A stretch of 21,160 bases of DNA from Synura sp. LO234KE (lineage: Eukaryota; Sar; Synurophyceae; Synurales; Mallomonadaceae). This document shows, piece by piece, positions 10,146 through 18,186 of this stretch (positions are counted from its first letter, which is position 1; every line of letters starts with the position of its first letter). Where the stretch lies: contig VKHC01000066.1 of NCBI GenBank assembly GCA_015143735.1, forward strand, positions 1 to 21,160, in the 5' to 3' direction. The notes under the pieces were generated by a model. That model made no database searches. It saw only the letters and a program-made list of their open reading frames with translations, and was not told the DNA's origin. The position numbers were made by a program, and so were the translations under genes.

Positions 10146-10890
10146 GCGCCTGGATACAGAGGAGCAGTTGAAGCTCCTGCTTAGTTACGCGACAGTAAAA
10201 CGATTCTTAAATTTGCGACAAACTAGAGTATCCATGTGGCCATTGGCTATTCTTACGAGGTCAAGAGATGTTTTCTGAAGCCCTTCTGATGTATTTTTTC
10301 GGGTGCATTCATTTCAATAACCTATTTCGACAGCGTTACGGGGACTTAGGCTTACATTTTAAGAGGCGACTCAATTTGGATTCCCCAATCAACAGGTGCG
10401 CGATTCGAATGAATTGCCGTTATTTTACCAGGTAGTTTTCTTCTCAAAAGTGGGCTTGAGGACGGGACAAGCGAGCATTGATCTGGTTACAAAGAGACCG
10501 CCCATGATTCAACAGACAGTAGAATATCTATACCAACAGAGTCAAGCCATGGATAGGGCATAGGTGAAGACACATCGACAACTGCTATGAATCATAGACC
10601 CATTGAATACTCCTGCACATGTTACATAGTATGAACCTCTATGTAAATATGTTTGAGGTCCTACAATAAATTTTCTTCAAATGCGCGGGGAGTCTCATGA
10701 AATTTTCAAATGATGAATAACAGAAGGCTTAGATCATACGGACAGTGTTGCTACAGCGGTAACAGCCTATTATCGATCGCTTTTGCGTTCGGAAATATTT
10801 CAGACAGGCCCGTGTTCATATGAAATCAAGGATATTCTACATGTGATGAATTTAACTCTGTTCGCTGCGGTCATAAAGTTATTGAACTAG

Positions 10891-11458
10891 GCGGAAGAGA
10901 ATTGCATGAACTGGGCGCATTGGTCTAGGGGGGTGGTGGCCATCAGAGATGCATACTATTTCTTGCATATATATGCTTGCAACCTAATGCTCAGAGTGCA
11001 CGCCAGATTATGAGATGGCAGAACGCAAAGAGGGTGTTACGAGACGGACTGTACATGAACTGTTCATGAACGCGTGACTTTGATGGTAAATGAGATGCGG
11101 GGGTGGGAACTCTATCATTTGACAATCCTAAACCCAGTGTTCACTAGGGTATAATTTGTTGCTTTGAATATTGATGAAGATTCTGGGTCAGATACGTGAA
11201 GGGGTTGGAGGTGTGTGGTAAGCGTGCGATTGATACATGACCGTTCGATGTTTGAATGCGATCCTGAACTTTCGATATAATCGTAATATTCCATCGTGTA
11301 CCTTACTTCCCGCTACGATCACCTCGCGTACTATTACATATAATCAGCCACTTCGGATGCTTATATCGTTATGTTAAAAGCCATGACAGTGGCAATAAGA
11401 ATACATAGTCAGACTGTATGGCACCTGAACTGAATATGACATCCGCGGCAACGAATCG
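10891..11458 (+). other. Copia interior between gag-like and protease remnants, no readable domain
   Basis: Only short open stretches are left here. I looked for a CCHC zinc knuckle, expected between capsid and protease, and did not find one. Around 11050-11075 TGTACATGAAC and TGTTCATGAAC form a short near-perfect direct repeat. Confidence 0.4.
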
Positions 11459-11560
11459 ACCGGATTATGTGGTATTAACTTCATAGTGGACTCCGGAGGG
11501 CTAAGTCATACTTTAACTGGTTATATTATGTTGATAACTATATGGTTATGGAAGACTTAA
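11459..11560 (+). pseudogene. Copia aspartic protease remnant
   Basis: One frame reads NFIVDSGGLSHTL followed shortly by a TAA at 11558-11560. This fits the Copia protease active site (W-I-x-D-S-G-A-S-x-H-M): the catalytic Asp (11489-11491), Ser and Gly are kept, and the His three residues on is also kept. The enzyme would cleave the Gag-Pol polyprotein in the virus-like particle. Frame is lost where a 44-bp tandem duplication begins (11514). Upstream and downstream protease strands are not readable. Position between gag-like and integrase remnants supports the call. Confidence 0.65.
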
Positions 11561-11598
11561 CAGGTTAGATTATATTGACAACTATGTGGTTATAGAAG
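11514..11598 (+). repeat. 44-bp imperfect tandem duplication
   Basis: Unit 1 (11514-11557) starts TAACTGGTTATATTATGTTG and unit 2 (11558-11598) starts TAACAGGTTAGATTATATTG. Both contain AACTAT-TGGTTAT-GAAG. The copies differ by about 15%, so the duplication is not recent. It lies directly after the protease motif. Confidence 0.75.
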
Positions 11599-11746
11599 TG
11601 GAGGACCACTCTTCGATGAATCCAGCGGATAGAACCAGAGTCTAGAAAGAGACTGAGGGACTTGTGTAGTGTTTTGGGGTGTAAACTATGTTTCAGATAT
11701 ATATCTTTTATCTGTACGTCAGATAAACCGACAAGGTGTTACTAGA

Positions 11747-12590
11747 AGCTTTAGTAATGGGGCATGTGATATTAGCGATATAGCAACAGGAAAGTTAGTG
11801 CTTCGCTCTGAGATTTAAGATTTAAACGGGTTGTATACGTCGTCACAAGAGCAACTTGAGGAGCAATAGGAATAGGATATCAGCTGCGTATGGCTCATTC
11901 AATGCGTCCATACCCTGCATCAAGACTCACATTCCGAATCATGCTTCGGCAGTAAGGTGTATTATGAATGCAAACGTAATAATTATCCAGGACCAAAGAA
12001 TCCTTTGACGGCGAAGTTGAGAAATAAAATTAAAACGTGTGTGCTCTGTCACAAAACAAAGGGGACACATAGGCCAAACTGCCCAACTCTTGAGAGAGGC
12101 ATTCAGTTTAAAGAAAGTTGTTCAGTGTTGGTTTACAAGGGCTCAAAAGGAACGCTGTCGCGTGAGTACGGGAACGTATGCATAGGGGGCTTCATTGCAA
12201 ACAACTCTCGTTTTATTATAAAGAATTTTGTGAAGAATAATAGTGACATATGTGCTTTGACAGTGTTTTGGGTTGACGCGATTTTTACTCTATGGAAGAT
12301 AGAAGAATTTAGAGCTAGGGAAAATCTTTTTGCTTAGTGACAATGGGGAGTTCAATAGTAAGAAGACGCAGGCATTTTTTCTGAAGCACGGAAAGCTGGT
12401 TTGTCCGTATACACCTCGTCATAACGGTGTTATTGAGCGAGTATGACAAATGTTGATGTCGGCTGCTGTGGTTCTTTTTTAACGGCGAGATTACAGGAGC
12501 GTTTGGCTATGCTGTGCACGTGTATAACATGATAAATTGTACTCCAAAAGCAACCATCCAGCAACGCAAACATCGTAGTAGGAGCAATTG
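11747..12590 (+). pseudogene. Copia pre-integrase and integrase remnant
   Basis: The segment begins with the pre-integrase style SFSNGACDISDIATGKLVL and an NGLY block, then a 126-codon frame (11957-12337) with CVLCHKTKGTHRP, the expected end of the zinc-binding domain. FIANNSRFIIKNFVKNNSDI follows, recalling Copia F-I-D-D-x-S-R...K. A one-base shift leads to LLSDNGEFNSKK (Asp at 12339-12341) and CPYTPRHNGVIER (Glu at 12435-12437), the second and third catalytic residues of the D,D-E core; the first Asp is not readable. A TGA at 12444 breaks it. GYAVHVYNMINCTPKA at about 12510-12560 is the next conserved block. Integrase would insert the cDNA into chromosomes. GC-rich LINE sequence takes over soon after. 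Confidence 0.8.
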
Positions 12591-12639
12591 CGTCCGACGC
12601 TTGGTTGTGGTTTCGGAGGCGAGGTGGCTAGAGGGGCAC

Positions 12640-13305
12640 TGCAAACCTCGTCTCTTATCTATGGACTCGTATGATCACATTTATTGAGCATGCCCACATC
12701 CTTATCGCTACCACCCGTTAAGGGCTCTTGGAGGGGATCACCAAGAAAAACTCTACCCTCAATCGGAATAAAGCTCTACTTCAGCTACCCTCCTTCAGCT
12801 GTATCACGAAGCAGATGGGTACAGAATAATCTAAGCGACCTGACGCTTCAACATCCACTCCGTCTGCTACCGATATACTAAAAAATCCCAACCCACTTTC
12901 CGGGATGGAGACGCGCATTTCTTTCAATCAACTCCTCGTCTGGAATCTTGGCGAAACGCTCCCACATCCTTCTTAGTTCCGTTAGTTTCTGAGGGGAAAG
13001 TGTTCCCGAAGGTTTTATGTGGCGTATGCTCTATCGAGGGCACTCTTTGGGCTTGTACTCAGAGTACGAACTTGCCGACTCCCAACTGCAAAAGTTTTCC
13101 AACGAACGCATTCAAGAATTACCGGACAAATGCGGAGCCCAACGAGTCTCCAAAAACGACACACCCAGCACCTTCTTCTTGCCTCTATACGGATGGGTCT
13201 CACAATTAACCTAATGGAAAGCGAAGACTCCCTGCCCTGGCAGGCTGGGAGTTCCTTGCGCCGGACCGGAAAATGGATATTACGTGTCCTCGCTGAGGGC
13301 CCGTG
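12640..13305 (+). mobile_element. LINE fragment ending inside its RNase H domain
   Basis: G+C and C-richness rise sharply after about 12600. In one frame the end reads SSCLYTDGSHN (13174-13206), a stop, then LPALAGWEFLAP (13231-13263) and GPV (13297-13305). YTDGS followed by A-G-W-x-F and G-P-V is the N-terminal half of the same RNase H type found at 16550-17024; the first catalytic Asp (13192-13194) is kept. Upstream frames (for example YSEYELADSQLQKFSNERIQ at about 13050) look coding but I recognise no reverse transcriptase motif. The sequence ends exactly where a long inverted repeat begins. The left border is uncertain by about 50-100 bp. Confidence 0.6.
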
Positions 13306-13510
13306 CCCTACAACCGACCATAACGACGCAATCCTGACCCGTCCAAATTAATAATGAATATCACCGCATCACTCTTGATACGTGCGGTTTCAACACCAAG
13401 AGACTCAATGGCTGGTAAGTCACACACCTTGTTATTCACATTAAGGGAGTGTATGCCACAGGATATGCCCAGTCGGTCAATCTTGTATCGTCCCAAAAGT
13501 CTTACTAAGC
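13306..13510 (+). repeat. Long inverted repeat, left arm (~205 bp)
   Basis: The reverse complement of this arm matches 13667-13872 from end to end at roughly 80-85% by eye, with blocks such as CCCTACAACCGACCA, CACCGCATCACTCTTGATAC and GAGACTCAATGGCTGGTAA in the left-arm orientation. The minus strand of this arm is open and reads KVCDLPAIESLGVETARIKS. Confidence 0.85.
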
Positions 13511-13666
13511 AAGCGCTTGCGCCCTCCTGTGTGCTCAGCTCCCTAAGGACCGTTTATATATGGAGCACCTGTGTCTGGTTAACGTTGAGTCCTTTCAAAG
13601 AAATCTTGCTAGCGGAGTGTACACACTTTCCCGTCTTCCTTCTTCAACCGACGAGATATGAAATGC
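13511..13666. other. Loop between the inverted-repeat arms (156 bp)
   Basis: Unique within this window as far as I can see. A plus-strand frame (13354-13743) crosses it only because the arms are partly open in that frame. Confidence 0.5.
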
Positions 13667-13872
13667 AGTTAGTAAGACCTTCGGGAGGACTCAAGATTGA
13701 CCAATTGGGCATATCCTCTGTGGCATACAGTCCGTTGATGTGAATAACGAGGTGTGCGAGTTACCAGCCATTGAGTCTCTTGGCGTTAAGACCGCATGTA
13801 TCAAGAGTGATGCGGTGGCATGAAATATTTACGTGTACGGGTCAGGATTGAGTCTTCTGGTCGGTTGTAGGG
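13667..13872 (-). repeat. Long inverted repeat, right arm (~206 bp)
   Basis: Inverted partner of 13306-13510. Its plus strand reads EVCELPAIESLGVKTACIKS, nearly the same peptide that the left arm gives on the minus strand. The repeated unit therefore probably came from coding DNA. Plus-strand coding character continues beyond the arm to about 13930, so this arm may be the original and the left arm the inverted copy. Confidence 0.85.
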
Positions 13873-15230
13873 AAGGGGAAATCTTGCTCACATCAAGGTT
13901 TTTGCGTGAGTGGCACTGATCAGCTACTTTATCACCTCTGTCAGAATGTAAAGGGCCCGATCAACACATACCAAGCATGTCATATGACATGGCAACTTTC
14001 CATCCTTATCGTGCTGAGATAACAACGAAATCTGGAGTCAAGGGCATCCCTGAGTTTACTCCCGTTCCTACATCTGAGGAGTGCTTTACATATACTCCAG
14101 AGGAGAGGGATACAAGTGTATTGGGTTAGTACTTCCCGACCCCATTATATGTACAAGTGTGTAAGTCATTAGTAGAAGGACTTTTGAGAATACGTTTGGT
14201 AGTTGCGTTGCAAGGGACAGGTGTACGCCTGTATAAGCCACCACCAAACTTTTGTTGGTATGTGACCCACAAATGCCGGTGAAGTAATGAGTACAGAGTG
14301 ACATCTTCCTCATTATTGTTGATCCTGTTAGATGAACTGTATCTGTAGGAATCCACACTTGCAGTGGCAAACTTGATCCGCTTTGTGCAACTTATCTTGA
14401 TGGGCCCATCCAGGGATGGCGTTAAAGGATAATTGTAGATTCAAACCCTAACTTGAATGAGGAGATATTAAGGAAATGTCATAATCTATGAGTAATCGGA
14501 GTGGGTTCACTGTTGAGTTTGTTGAGGAAACTGGGTAAGGTACCGATAAATATCAAGCTGGCGCAGTAAGTCTAAGGGAGTGGTCAGGGTAGGCATTGAC
14601 GAAGTTAACTTTAATGCGTTATGAAAGATTAAAGTGGACGCTAACTTTTGAGAGAAGAGAGCAAAGACTATTTACGATGGGGACGAGGAAGCGTTTTTTT
14701 GCATTGATTCCGATTGGTTCTTGCGATAATGGATCATCATGTTATGATAAGCGTGCGACGTAATAGTTATAAAACTGCTGCATCGAAGTGAAGATCAACT
14801 TACTGAGGAAGTGTGCATGAGATCGAGAAGAGGACGTCAGTTTAAGAGTCGGGTAAAGAGAAGTCGCTTGCTTATTTGAGAGATTCTATCCAATGTGATC
14901 CTTAGCATGGGTTACTGTGCTGAGTGTTGAGAGTGCATGATTGCAAGAGGGTATGCGGTTGACGATGGGTAATAGGGTACTGATACTTCCAAACGAAGAA
15001 GCTTTAGTGAGCTCAGCAGAGTAAGTAACTGCTGGAGTAGTGAATCTATATCCGAAGCTAGACGTAGAGTTTGGACCTAGGAGAGCTTTCAAACTTTACG
15101 AAGTGTCTTAGGTAGCGAAGTATAAAGAAGATTAGAGGGACCTTCTTCGCGGCGTGTAATGGAAAGAGTGTGACGGTGATGGTTTTATCGTCTGCAGATC
15201 GATGGAGGCAGGTTGAGGAGGCAGAGATCA
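13873..15230 (+). other. Copia interior between integrase and reverse transcriptase, no readable domain
   Basis: In an intact Copia element this linker spans the integrase C-terminus and the approach to reverse transcriptase. Short plus-strand runs look coding (for example around 14000-14110, IPEFTPVPTSEECFTYTPEE) but no conserved motif is readable. The minus-strand frames at 14086-14370 have no supporting motif. Confidence 0.4.
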
Positions 15231-15790
15231 AATGAGAAAATTTTTTTATTGTCGATGAAATTACCGGGAGGACGGAAATCAATGCACACGAAGTTGATCT
15301 ATGCTATCAAGTAGTACGGGGGGGGGACATTTTCAAGAGGAAAGCTAGGTTAGTTACTCAAGGTTTCGATAAGTGTTTGGTGTGAACTTAGATGAGGCCT
15401 ATGCCCCTGTGACAACAATTGTCAGCACAGTTAGGTTTGACCGTTCATCAGATGGAGGTAGAAAATAAGTTTGAATCAGAAATTTTAAAAAATGTAGAGA
15501 CTGAGTTCTTGAATGCTAAGATAGTCGACGAGGTGTTAATTTGCCGTCGTTATGCAGACTATTTATTGATTGCTGGGACAGTTTTAATGCCATGGGGAGA
15601 CTTACGTTATATTAAGGAGATTTAAAACATACGACTTGGGGAAGATTCATCGTATATTGAGATGTGAGGCAATACGTGATGAAGCGCCAGGAGGCTACTC
15701 TATGAATCAGAGGCATTATATATGGTAGAGCTATGTAAAGATGTACTTACTGCTTGGGGGAGCCAGAGTATAGACGCCAATGTCTGATGA
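15231..15790 (+). pseudogene. Copia reverse transcriptase remnant
   Basis: Just upstream a frame reads ADRWRQVEEAEIK, then LPGGRKSMHTKLIYAIK, the Copia run-in (W..A...E, LP-G-K, K-W-V). FKRKARLVTQGFD (15332-15370) is a near-perfect R-x-K-A-R-L-V-x-x-G-F block. LTVHQMEVENKF follows (Q-M-D-V motif with Asp changed to Glu). The active site reads RYADYLLIAG (15548-15577) against Y-V-D-D-L-L-I-A-G, so one catalytic Asp is Tyr. After a frame change, FKTYDLGKIHRILRCEAIRD (15621 on) matches the M-K-D-L-G-x-x-x-x-x-L-G region. A large part between Q-M-D-V and Y-V-D-D is deleted, since these lie only about 100 bp apart. It would have copied element RNA into cDNA. Confidence 0.85.
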
Positions 15791-15998
15791 GACCTTCTCG
15801 AGAAGAAGATGTCACCGACTGCAGATAAACAGAGGCTTGAGATGCCTAATATACCTTACAGACAGGTGGTGATTAGTTTTTTGTGGTTGGTTATGGGATC
15901 GAGAGTTGACATTGTGTTTGCCACTAAATATTGTCTTAAGTACAGTATTGATCCGGGGATGACCAAATGGTATGCTTTGCTTGGAATATTATATTTAC

Positions 15999-16040
15999 GT
16001 ACTAAGGGAACGAAGGGTTAAGGTACTAAGGGAACGAAGG
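15999..16040 (+). repeat. 24-bp tandem duplication in Copia RNase H
   Basis: GTACTAAGGGAACGAAGG at 15999-16016 is repeated perfectly at 16023-16040. The period is 24 bp, so the frame is kept, but a TAA lies in the spacer. Confidence 0.9.
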
Positions 16041-16430
16041 TGAAGGATTGGTCTACAAGAGACAACAGAAAGATGTTGAGTTTGAGTGTTATTCAGAGAG
16101 GGTACCAGACTGTAAGTTGGATCAGTATATGGGACCTCGGACGGAAGTCCTCTTATCTATGCTCATATTGATTCAGATAATGCAAGAGACCTGGTTACAA
16201 GGGGGTCTATCACAGCATGCGCTATCTTTGGGTCGGTAGTTGAAGTTGAAATCTTTTGTGTAGCAAAGTCGAGCTTGGCAGAGTACACGGCCTTATGCAT
16301 TAGTACTCGCGAGATCGTAGTACTTAATATAACTATTACTAAGCTGGGATATGCGAAAGAGCAGAGACCTATCTCAGTTTATGAAGACAATTAGTCTCGA
16401 GAAAAAACATGGGCAATGCCAAGACTAAGC

Positions 16431-16456
16431 ATATAGATATTATTTATCATTTTGTT
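16431..16456 (+). repeat. 26-bp inverted repeat, Copia-side arm
   Basis: This arm is part of the Copia RNase H codons for H-I-D-I-I-Y-H-F-V. Its exact reverse complement (26/26) is at 16524-16549, with 67 bp between. Confidence 0.95.
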
Positions 16457-16464
16457 AGTGAACA

Positions 16465-16478
16465 GCTTGTTGTGGGAC
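16465..16478 (+). repeat. Probable target-site duplication, left copy (LINE)
   Basis: GCTTGTTGTGGGAC matches GATTGTTGCGGAAC at 18187-18200 in 11 of 14 positions. Joining the two Copia halves at this repeat restores the expected order of conserved residues across the gap. Confidence 0.65.
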
Positions 16479-16523
16479 AGCGTTGGAGCGGCAGCGCCTG
16501 CGGTACCGCGTACTAGCGGAAGG

Positions 16524-16549
16524 AACAAAATGATAAATAATATCTATAT
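16524..16549 (-). repeat. 26-bp inverted repeat, LINE-side arm
   Basis: Perfect inverted copy of Copia 16431-16456, placed just before the first LINE RNase H codons. The TATA at its inner end overlaps a similar run in the LINE, suggesting a microhomology join. Confidence 0.95.
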
Positions 16550-17024
16550 ACGAGCATATACACGTACAGCTCTTTCACCATGGCAGACCCAGCGCAACAC
16601 ATCCAGGATAAAGCGGACTGGGGCTACATCGTGGTTTAACAGTCCGAGACTTTATGTCGAAAGAACAACTACCTCATCCTGGACCCGGCAAACGACCGCT
16701 ACCACGAAGAGTAACAACACAGGGGAAGTAACCGCAATTGGCGAAGCTCTCGCCTGAATCCTACAACAGCAATCCAACCCCGTCATCAGTTACGAAATCT
16801 GCTCGGACAGCTACTACGGAATTGATGCAGTGGATAGCTCCCGCATCTGCAACGGAGCACTCATCCAATGGGCCTACGATCAACTCGATCTAAGCAGTGG
16901 AGCGGTAAGCCTCGTCCCATTCCAAAAGCTAAAGGCACACCGCAACGACAACTCGATCGACAATGGAAAAAATCGCGAAGCAGACAAACTCGCCACACGG
17001 TTCGCCAACAGACCTACCGGCTGA
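16550..17024 (+). pseudogene. LINE RNase H domain remnant
   Basis: The first frame reads IYTYSSFTMADPAQHIQDKA then DWGYIVV and LDPANDRYHEE; this is YTDGS with the catalytic Asp (16565-16567) changed to Tyr, followed by the A-G-W-G-x-x-V-V strand. A frameshift near 16705 leads to SNNTGEVTAIGEALA (catalytic Glu 16725-16727), a TGA (16755-16757) where related enzymes usually have Trp, EICSDSYYGIDAV (second Asp 16806-16808) and KNREADKLATR (last Asp 16983-16985), ending at TGA. KAHRND supplies the usual His region. The enzyme would remove RNA from the RNA/cDNA hybrid during LINE insertion. All blocks are present in order, so identification is firm although it is inactive. Confidence 0.88.
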
Positions 17025-17786
17025 CATGGAAGCGGAGACGGTGCAACAATTCCTGTACCCCTTGGACTGGGATGAAGACTCCGACGACCTAGTTCCTCCT
17101 ACAGATTCACGGATAGGCGTCCCCAGCCCCGCAGCCGGACCCGGTCATGACTACTCGTTCCCCCCCCCCCCCGTAGTTGGTTGAACTATCCCTTTTACCA
17201 CCCATGCTCACTGCTGCACAATGCGACAATGCACCCCCTAGCACGCATATTCATTCCGTACCCTGCAATGATGCTCATCCTAAAACTAAAAGCAGCTCCC
17301 ACAGATCAGCTCTTTGCATATCGACGCGTGCTCCGCGCCCCAAACCACCCTCTGGCCAGAGGCTCAACCCGAAACCCACAGAGGACAGACTGGTTCTTTA
17401 CCTCGGACCACAGCACCGCAAAGACTGGGCCCGTCCCCGAGGCTACACTGGGCGAAGAGGCAACAGGGGTTCAAGAGAAACCGGGGGCCCCAGTAGCTCA
17501 AAGCCCCGCTGCCTACTTGATAGGTCTACCATAGCTGCGCCGCCGGACCCCCACCGACCACCTGCAGCAAACCCTCACGCATCCGAACCCCAACAGCAGA
17601 GCGGCAAGCGCCCGGCGGAATGTCCCGGGCCGGTCAGGCGGACAAGACACAGCAGCATACTACACACACCGGGATGGGGCGGACAGCGAAGGCACGCTCA
17701 GGTCTGCGGGACAGAGTCGGGCCTGGCCAGACAAGGGGGCCCGTCGTCACTGCGGGCAGGAAAGAGCAGCCCCTGCGCAACAGTAG
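17025..17786 (+). pseudogene. LINE C-terminal region, proline/arginine-rich, with poly-C tract
   Basis: Downstream of RNase H the frames stay open unusually long because the DNA is C-rich: one plus frame is open for 206 codons (17177-17797) and others overlap it. DWDEDSDDLVPPTDS at about 17070-17110 looks real. A run of 13 C at 17160-17172 and another of 9 C near 17803 are likely frameshift points. A frame ending in GARRHCGQERAAPAQQ before a TAG at 17784-17786 leads, in phase, into the terminal frame at 17787. I recognise no domain. Overlapping open frames here may be a composition effect, so none is called as a gene. Confidence 0.45.
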
Positions 17787-18077
17787 CACCCTACTAAGCC
17801 ATCCCCCCCCCTATGGGGACCGGTCTCCTCCCGACAACACCGACCTTTTGCAGCCACCAAAGAGCCCAGCCACGAGACAGGAACCAGAAAGCGGCGGAGA
17901 TATGGCGAGACGCGAAGCACCTTTGAGATGATGGTAGCAACCCGGAAGTGGGACGCTACTCGTCGTATCAGGGTGGCCCGTGAGAGAGACTTGTTTCTAA
18001 AAGAGTTCCCAGGCGTAAAGAATGAGAGGGGTCAGCGGGGATCTCGGGGGATTTATCGGGACCTAGTAAATAGTTGA
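17787..18077 (+). CDS. C-terminal frame of the LINE polyprotein (partial)
   Basis: After a TAG at 17784-17786, one frame is open for 96 codons to a TGA at 18075-18077. The last third (from ATG 17928) is strikingly protein-like: MMVATRKWDATRRIRVARER then DLFLKEFPGVKNERGQRGSR and GIYRDLVNS. It is rich in Arg and Lys, as expected for a nucleic-acid-binding C-terminus, but I recognise no domain. Its last ~21 codons lie inside the 3' segment shared with the SINE. The matching part of the SINE has stops, so the SINE took this stretch as RNA signal and not as protein. This is the terminal part of a dead LINE reading frame and not a stand-alone gene. Confidence 0.55.
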   Translation, partial: HPTKPSPPLWGPVSSRQHRPFAATKEPSHETGTRKRRRYGETRSTFEMMVATRKWDATRRIRVARERDLFLKEFPGVKNERGQRGSRGIYRDLVNS

Positions 18078-18186
18078 GGGGGTCCGCTTGCCCATACCCC
18101 AAGTGGGATATGCCAATCTGGCTCATATGGGTGCTTTGCATAATATGCCCGTCATGTTTCGCTAAGCAAAGTTTTACTTAAAAAAA
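18015..18186 (+). repeat. LINE 3' tail shared with the SINE
   Basis: This segment (end of the reading frame, ~110-bp 3' untranslated region and A-run) matches the SINE body 10054-9882 in inverted orientation along its whole length, at about 85-88% by eye after the first ~15 bp. Shared blocks include ATTTATCGGGACCTAGTA, TTGCCCATACCC, CCAATCTGGCTCATATGGGT and GTTTTA before the A-run. Both copies end at the A-tail. This is the part that a LINE reverse transcriptase would recognise. Confidence 0.92.

Larger units (their letters stand above)
9544..10890 (+). pseudogene. Copia gag-like remnant, split by a SINE
   Basis: The first frame (from 9544, no ATG) reads PLTFNDMSSKLFTPLQLPQL and EMNREGRFDITAWFKIERLC. 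Coding sense then moves to the frame open from 9672, with NYEKTEYKLLYQAQQIQSSR, which runs into the SINE; in that frame ...PIHPRIS resumes as APGYRGAVEAPA after it. Farther on one frame is coding-like at 10363-10563 (VTKRPPMIQQTVEYLYQQSQ) and again at 10717-10890 (AVTAYYRSLLRSEIFQTGPC) with stops between. Position upstream of the protease makes gag, the capsid protein that packages element RNA in the cytoplasm, the likely identity. No CCHC zinc knuckle was found, so the name rests on position and composition. Confidence 0.5.
15809..16476 (+). pseudogene. Copia RT connection and RNase H remnant
   Basis: The frame at 15809-16021 reads PNIPYRQVVISFLWLVMGSR then VDIVFATKYCLKYSIDPGMT, the Copia block P-Y-R-x-x-x-G-S-L-x-Y-L...R-P-D-I...P. 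KGLVYKRQQKDVEFECYS and, past an apparent short insertion, HIDSDNARD...TRGSI correspond to the Y-x-D-x-D-x-A-x-D...T-R-R-S RNase H start. AKSSLAEYTALCIS matches S-S-x-A-E-Y. GNAKTKHIDIIYHFVSEQLV (16412-16471) is the conserved block before the terminal ADILTK segment, which now lies about 1.7 kb away beyond the LINE. RNase H degrades the RNA template during cDNA synthesis. Several shifts and stops are present. Confidence 0.85.
16478..18186 (+). mobile_element. 5'-truncated LINE inserted in Copia
   Basis: Between Copia's KHIDIIYHFVSEQLV and ADILTKPLP blocks lies about 1.7 kb of GC-rich DNA. It holds, in order, a 46-bp filler, a 26-bp inverted Copia fragment, an RNase H domain (16550-17024), proline- and arginine-rich coding sequence, a 96-codon terminal frame and a 3' end finishing in an A-run (18180-18186). 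An A-tail, near-matching flanks and a start cut off at the RNase H domain are typical of LINE insertion by target-primed reverse transcription with early stop. Endonuclease and reverse transcriptase are absent, so this copy could never move itself. Same orientation as Copia. Confidence 0.8.

Noticed and set aside
13354-13743. 129-codon plus-strand frame
   Set aside because: It spans the left arm, loop and part of the right arm of the inverted repeat; the conserved peptide of the arms is in other frames.
14086-14370. Two overlapping minus-strand frames of 94 and 76 codons
   Set aside because: They lie antisense within the Copia interior and show no motif.
17177-17797. 206-codon proline/arginine-rich frame as a separate gene
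   Set aside because: Three overlapping frames are open in this C-rich segment, it follows a 13-C run, and it lies inside the LINE; best explained by composition.
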